Positions 62,727 through 64,000 of a stretch of 64,000 nt of DNA are shown here, one piece after another (positions within the stretch are counted from its first letter, which is position 1; the number at the start of each line of letters is the position of its first letter). Under the pieces are notes generated by a model. That model worked only from the letters and a program-made list of their open reading frames with translations, was not told the DNA's origin and searched no databases. The translations under genes were made by a program, and so were the position numbers. Origin of the DNA: Acinetobacter beijerinckii CIP 110307 (GTDB lineage Bacteria; Pseudomonadota; Gammaproteobacteria; Pseudomonadales; Moraxellaceae). Where the stretch lies: assembly GCF_000369005.1 (NCBI RefSeq), contig NZ_KB849764.1:377086-441085 (forward strand), read 5' to 3'.

Positions 62727-64000
62727 CTACTTAAATAAAATTGCTAAATCAATCACTTGAGGTGTGGTGTTAGTTCCGATTGTAGATGCATTTAGATTTG
62801 GTGATCCATCTACACTAATTGCTAAATTTGCTCGAGGTGTTGTTATTGTTGTATCGCTATTTAAATCAATACGATATAACACTGATGGACCAGAACCACC
62901 TGACACTGCCGCTAAAGCTAAACCATTATCGCCACCAGCAATATCAAAACCATTATCAGTGCCAAGATTAATACCTAGATTTCCAATCAGGCTCAAGGTG
63001 CCGTTATTCGGAGGATTCTGTTTAGTTAATGTTTTATTGGTTTGATCGAGATCAAATAATTCGGTAGCAAGTGTAGCTACAGGAGTTTTAAAACTGTTGG
63101 TATAAGCGGCTGCCGTTACTTGAGCACCTGAAGCACCATTAATATCACCATCTTTAATGGTGTCACCTGTATCTACATTGATTCGTAGATTTTGACCAGT
63201 ATTACTGATGACACGTAATCGATCAGCGGTTGGATTGAAATCAACAGCAAAGCTGGTTCCATCCAATGCAGTAAAACTACTTCCTGCTGCTGGTTTTAAT
63301 GTGCTTACTAAGCTTGCTAAGCCAGATTCAGGATTAATGGTGTATAAATTCGCTTTGTTGGTTAGTCCGTAAAGTTTACCCGAATGATCAGTTGTTGTTC
63401 TCAAACGATAGTCAATTCCAATAAATCGCTCATCAACGAGCAGACCAGTTAATGATTTTTCAGAAACTGAGTTTGGATTATTTAGAGCAAAGTTTAATAA
63501 TTTATTATTCGCCGTTAAACCGAAAGCTTGCGCCGTAGAATCAGAAGCTCTTTTTAGAGCAATTCCACGAATTCCCATGGTATTAAAACTATTATTTAAA
63601 TCGCTAGAAGCAAAGACGGCATCATTACTTGTTCCAACATTAGCAAGATTGATTTGAAAAAATTTATACGCACCTGATGTGAGTTTGAGTGCTGCAAATC
63701 CGATGTTACTAACTGGGTCGATGTCTAGCCCACCACCGCCATTGGTATTTATATCTGCACCAAGCGCTGCTGAAACCCCAAGTATTCCTGCATTCGCATT
63801 TTGCAAATAAATTCGATCTGAGTTTTGGTCAATGCTGTACAGTTTGGTAGAAGCAGTTCCAGCAAATGCATTGGTATAAGCTCCTGCAACTACTGCCGCT
63901 GTGTCTTCAGCTAATTTAATTGTGCCGTCAGTGATTGTAACGCCTGTATCGACATTGATTCGCAAATTTTGACCTGTATTCGATATCACACGTAAACGGT
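62727..64000 (-). CDS. DUF4394 protein with repeated domain, N-terminus beyond the window
   Basis: At least 420 C-terminal residues; the frame continues past the right edge, where RLRV precedes ISNTGQNLRINVDTG, so the apparent start is internal. Two copies of the DUF4394 unit are visible: DRLRVISNTGQNLRINVDTG plus KLYSIDQNSDRIYLQN...LDIDPVSNIGFAAL, and DRLRVISNTGQNLRINVDTGD plus ELFDLDQTNKTLTKQN...FDIAGGDNGLALAA, separated by YGLTNKANLYTINPESG. It is a beta-propeller-like, probably exported protein of unknown role. No membrane anchor appears at the C-terminus (ATIGTNTTPQVIDLAILFK-like end). Confidence 0.8.
   Translation of the reverse strand, partial: RLRVISNTGQNLRINVDTGVTITDGTIKLAEDTAAVVAGAYTNAFAGTASTKLYSIDQNSDRIYLQNANAGILGVSAALGADINTNGGGGLDIDPVSNIGFAALKLTSGAYKFFQINLANVGTSNDAVFASSDLNNSFNTMGIRGIALKRASDSTAQAFGLTANNKLLNFALNNPNSVSEKSLTGLLVDERFIGIDYRLRTTTDHSGKLYGLTNKANLYTINPESGLASLVSTLKPAAGSSFTALDGTSFAVDFNPTADRLRVISNTGQNLRINVDTGDTIKDGDINGASGAQVTAAAYTNSFKTPVATLATELFDLDQTNKTLTKQNPPNNGTLSLIGNLGINLGTDNGFDIAGGDNGLALAAVSGGSGPSVLYRIDLNSDTTITTPRANLAISVDGSPNLNASTIGTNTTPQVIDLAILFK

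Noticed and set aside
1..64000. CRISPR array, prophage or insertion sequence
   Set aside because: No regularly spaced repeats, integrase, transposase or phage structural genes other than VgrG were seen.

Overview
The window is chromosomal DNA of an Acinetobacter-type gammaproteobacterium. The evidence is the low G+C content, an AdeL/AdeF/AdeG efflux locus, an alkR/alkM alkane hydroxylase pair, a Slam-TonB-heme oxygenase cluster and a chaperone-usher fimbrial operon, all with proteins that read as Acinetobacter family members. I cannot name the species. No tRNA, rRNA, CRISPR array, insertion sequence or prophage was recognised. The genes at both ends are cut by the window edges.

Layout. (1) 1-3200: the end of a heme-acquisition operon: a Slam-like outer-membrane secretion protein (5' cut), a TonB-like energy transducer with a Thr-Ala hexanucleotide repeat tract, heme oxygenase and a DUF454 membrane protein. 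(2) 3337-6433: a TetR regulator divergent from a short-chain dehydrogenase and a Baeyer-Villiger-type flavin monooxygenase. (3) 6535-12171: adeG and adeF with divergent adeL; the outer-membrane channel gene adeH is not next to them. (4) 12526-14991: fadE-type acyl-CoA dehydrogenase. (5) 15034-19782: a sulfide/persulfide oxidation unit: a sigma-54 activator, a clear -24/-12 promoter, persulfide dioxygenase, a DUF442-SQR fusion and a TauE-type exporter. (6) 19999-28704: a membrane-lipid modification cassette (desaturase, FAD oxidoreductase, DUF1365, two CFA-synthase-like methyltransferases, DUF1295) running into a histidine kinase, which meets its probable response regulator tail to tail; a chalcone-isomerase-like secreted protein lies upstream of the regulator. 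(7) 28847-33846: a chaperone-usher fimbrial operon. (8) 34336-38790: two small unknown genes, bioB, queG and the NAD(P)HX repair gene. (9) 38965-44790: an orphan type VI secretion module: vgrG, a LysM-containing candidate effector, a Sel1-repeat lipoprotein as probable immunity protein, a decayed second immunity copy, and a zinc-ribbon/glycine-zipper protein. (10) 45131-64000: mostly housekeeping and stress genes (trmB, a secreted nuclease behind PHO-box-like repeats, a glutathione transferase, ahpF, ahpC, hrpA, a KAS III enzyme), the alkR/alkM pair and a DUF4394 protein cut by the right edge.

How the genes work together. The window combines nutrient scavenging (heme iron; probably phosphate from extracellular DNA), use of hydrophobic carbon (alkM, fadE, the BVMO operon), lipid remodelling and redox/sulfur stress defence. 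The parts best worth study are the two-component-linked lipid cassette, the vgrG-LysM-Sel1 module with its dead immunity copy, the 11-bp phased repeats in front of the nuclease, the sigma-54 control of sulfide oxidation and the 21-bp tandem operator between alkR and alkM.
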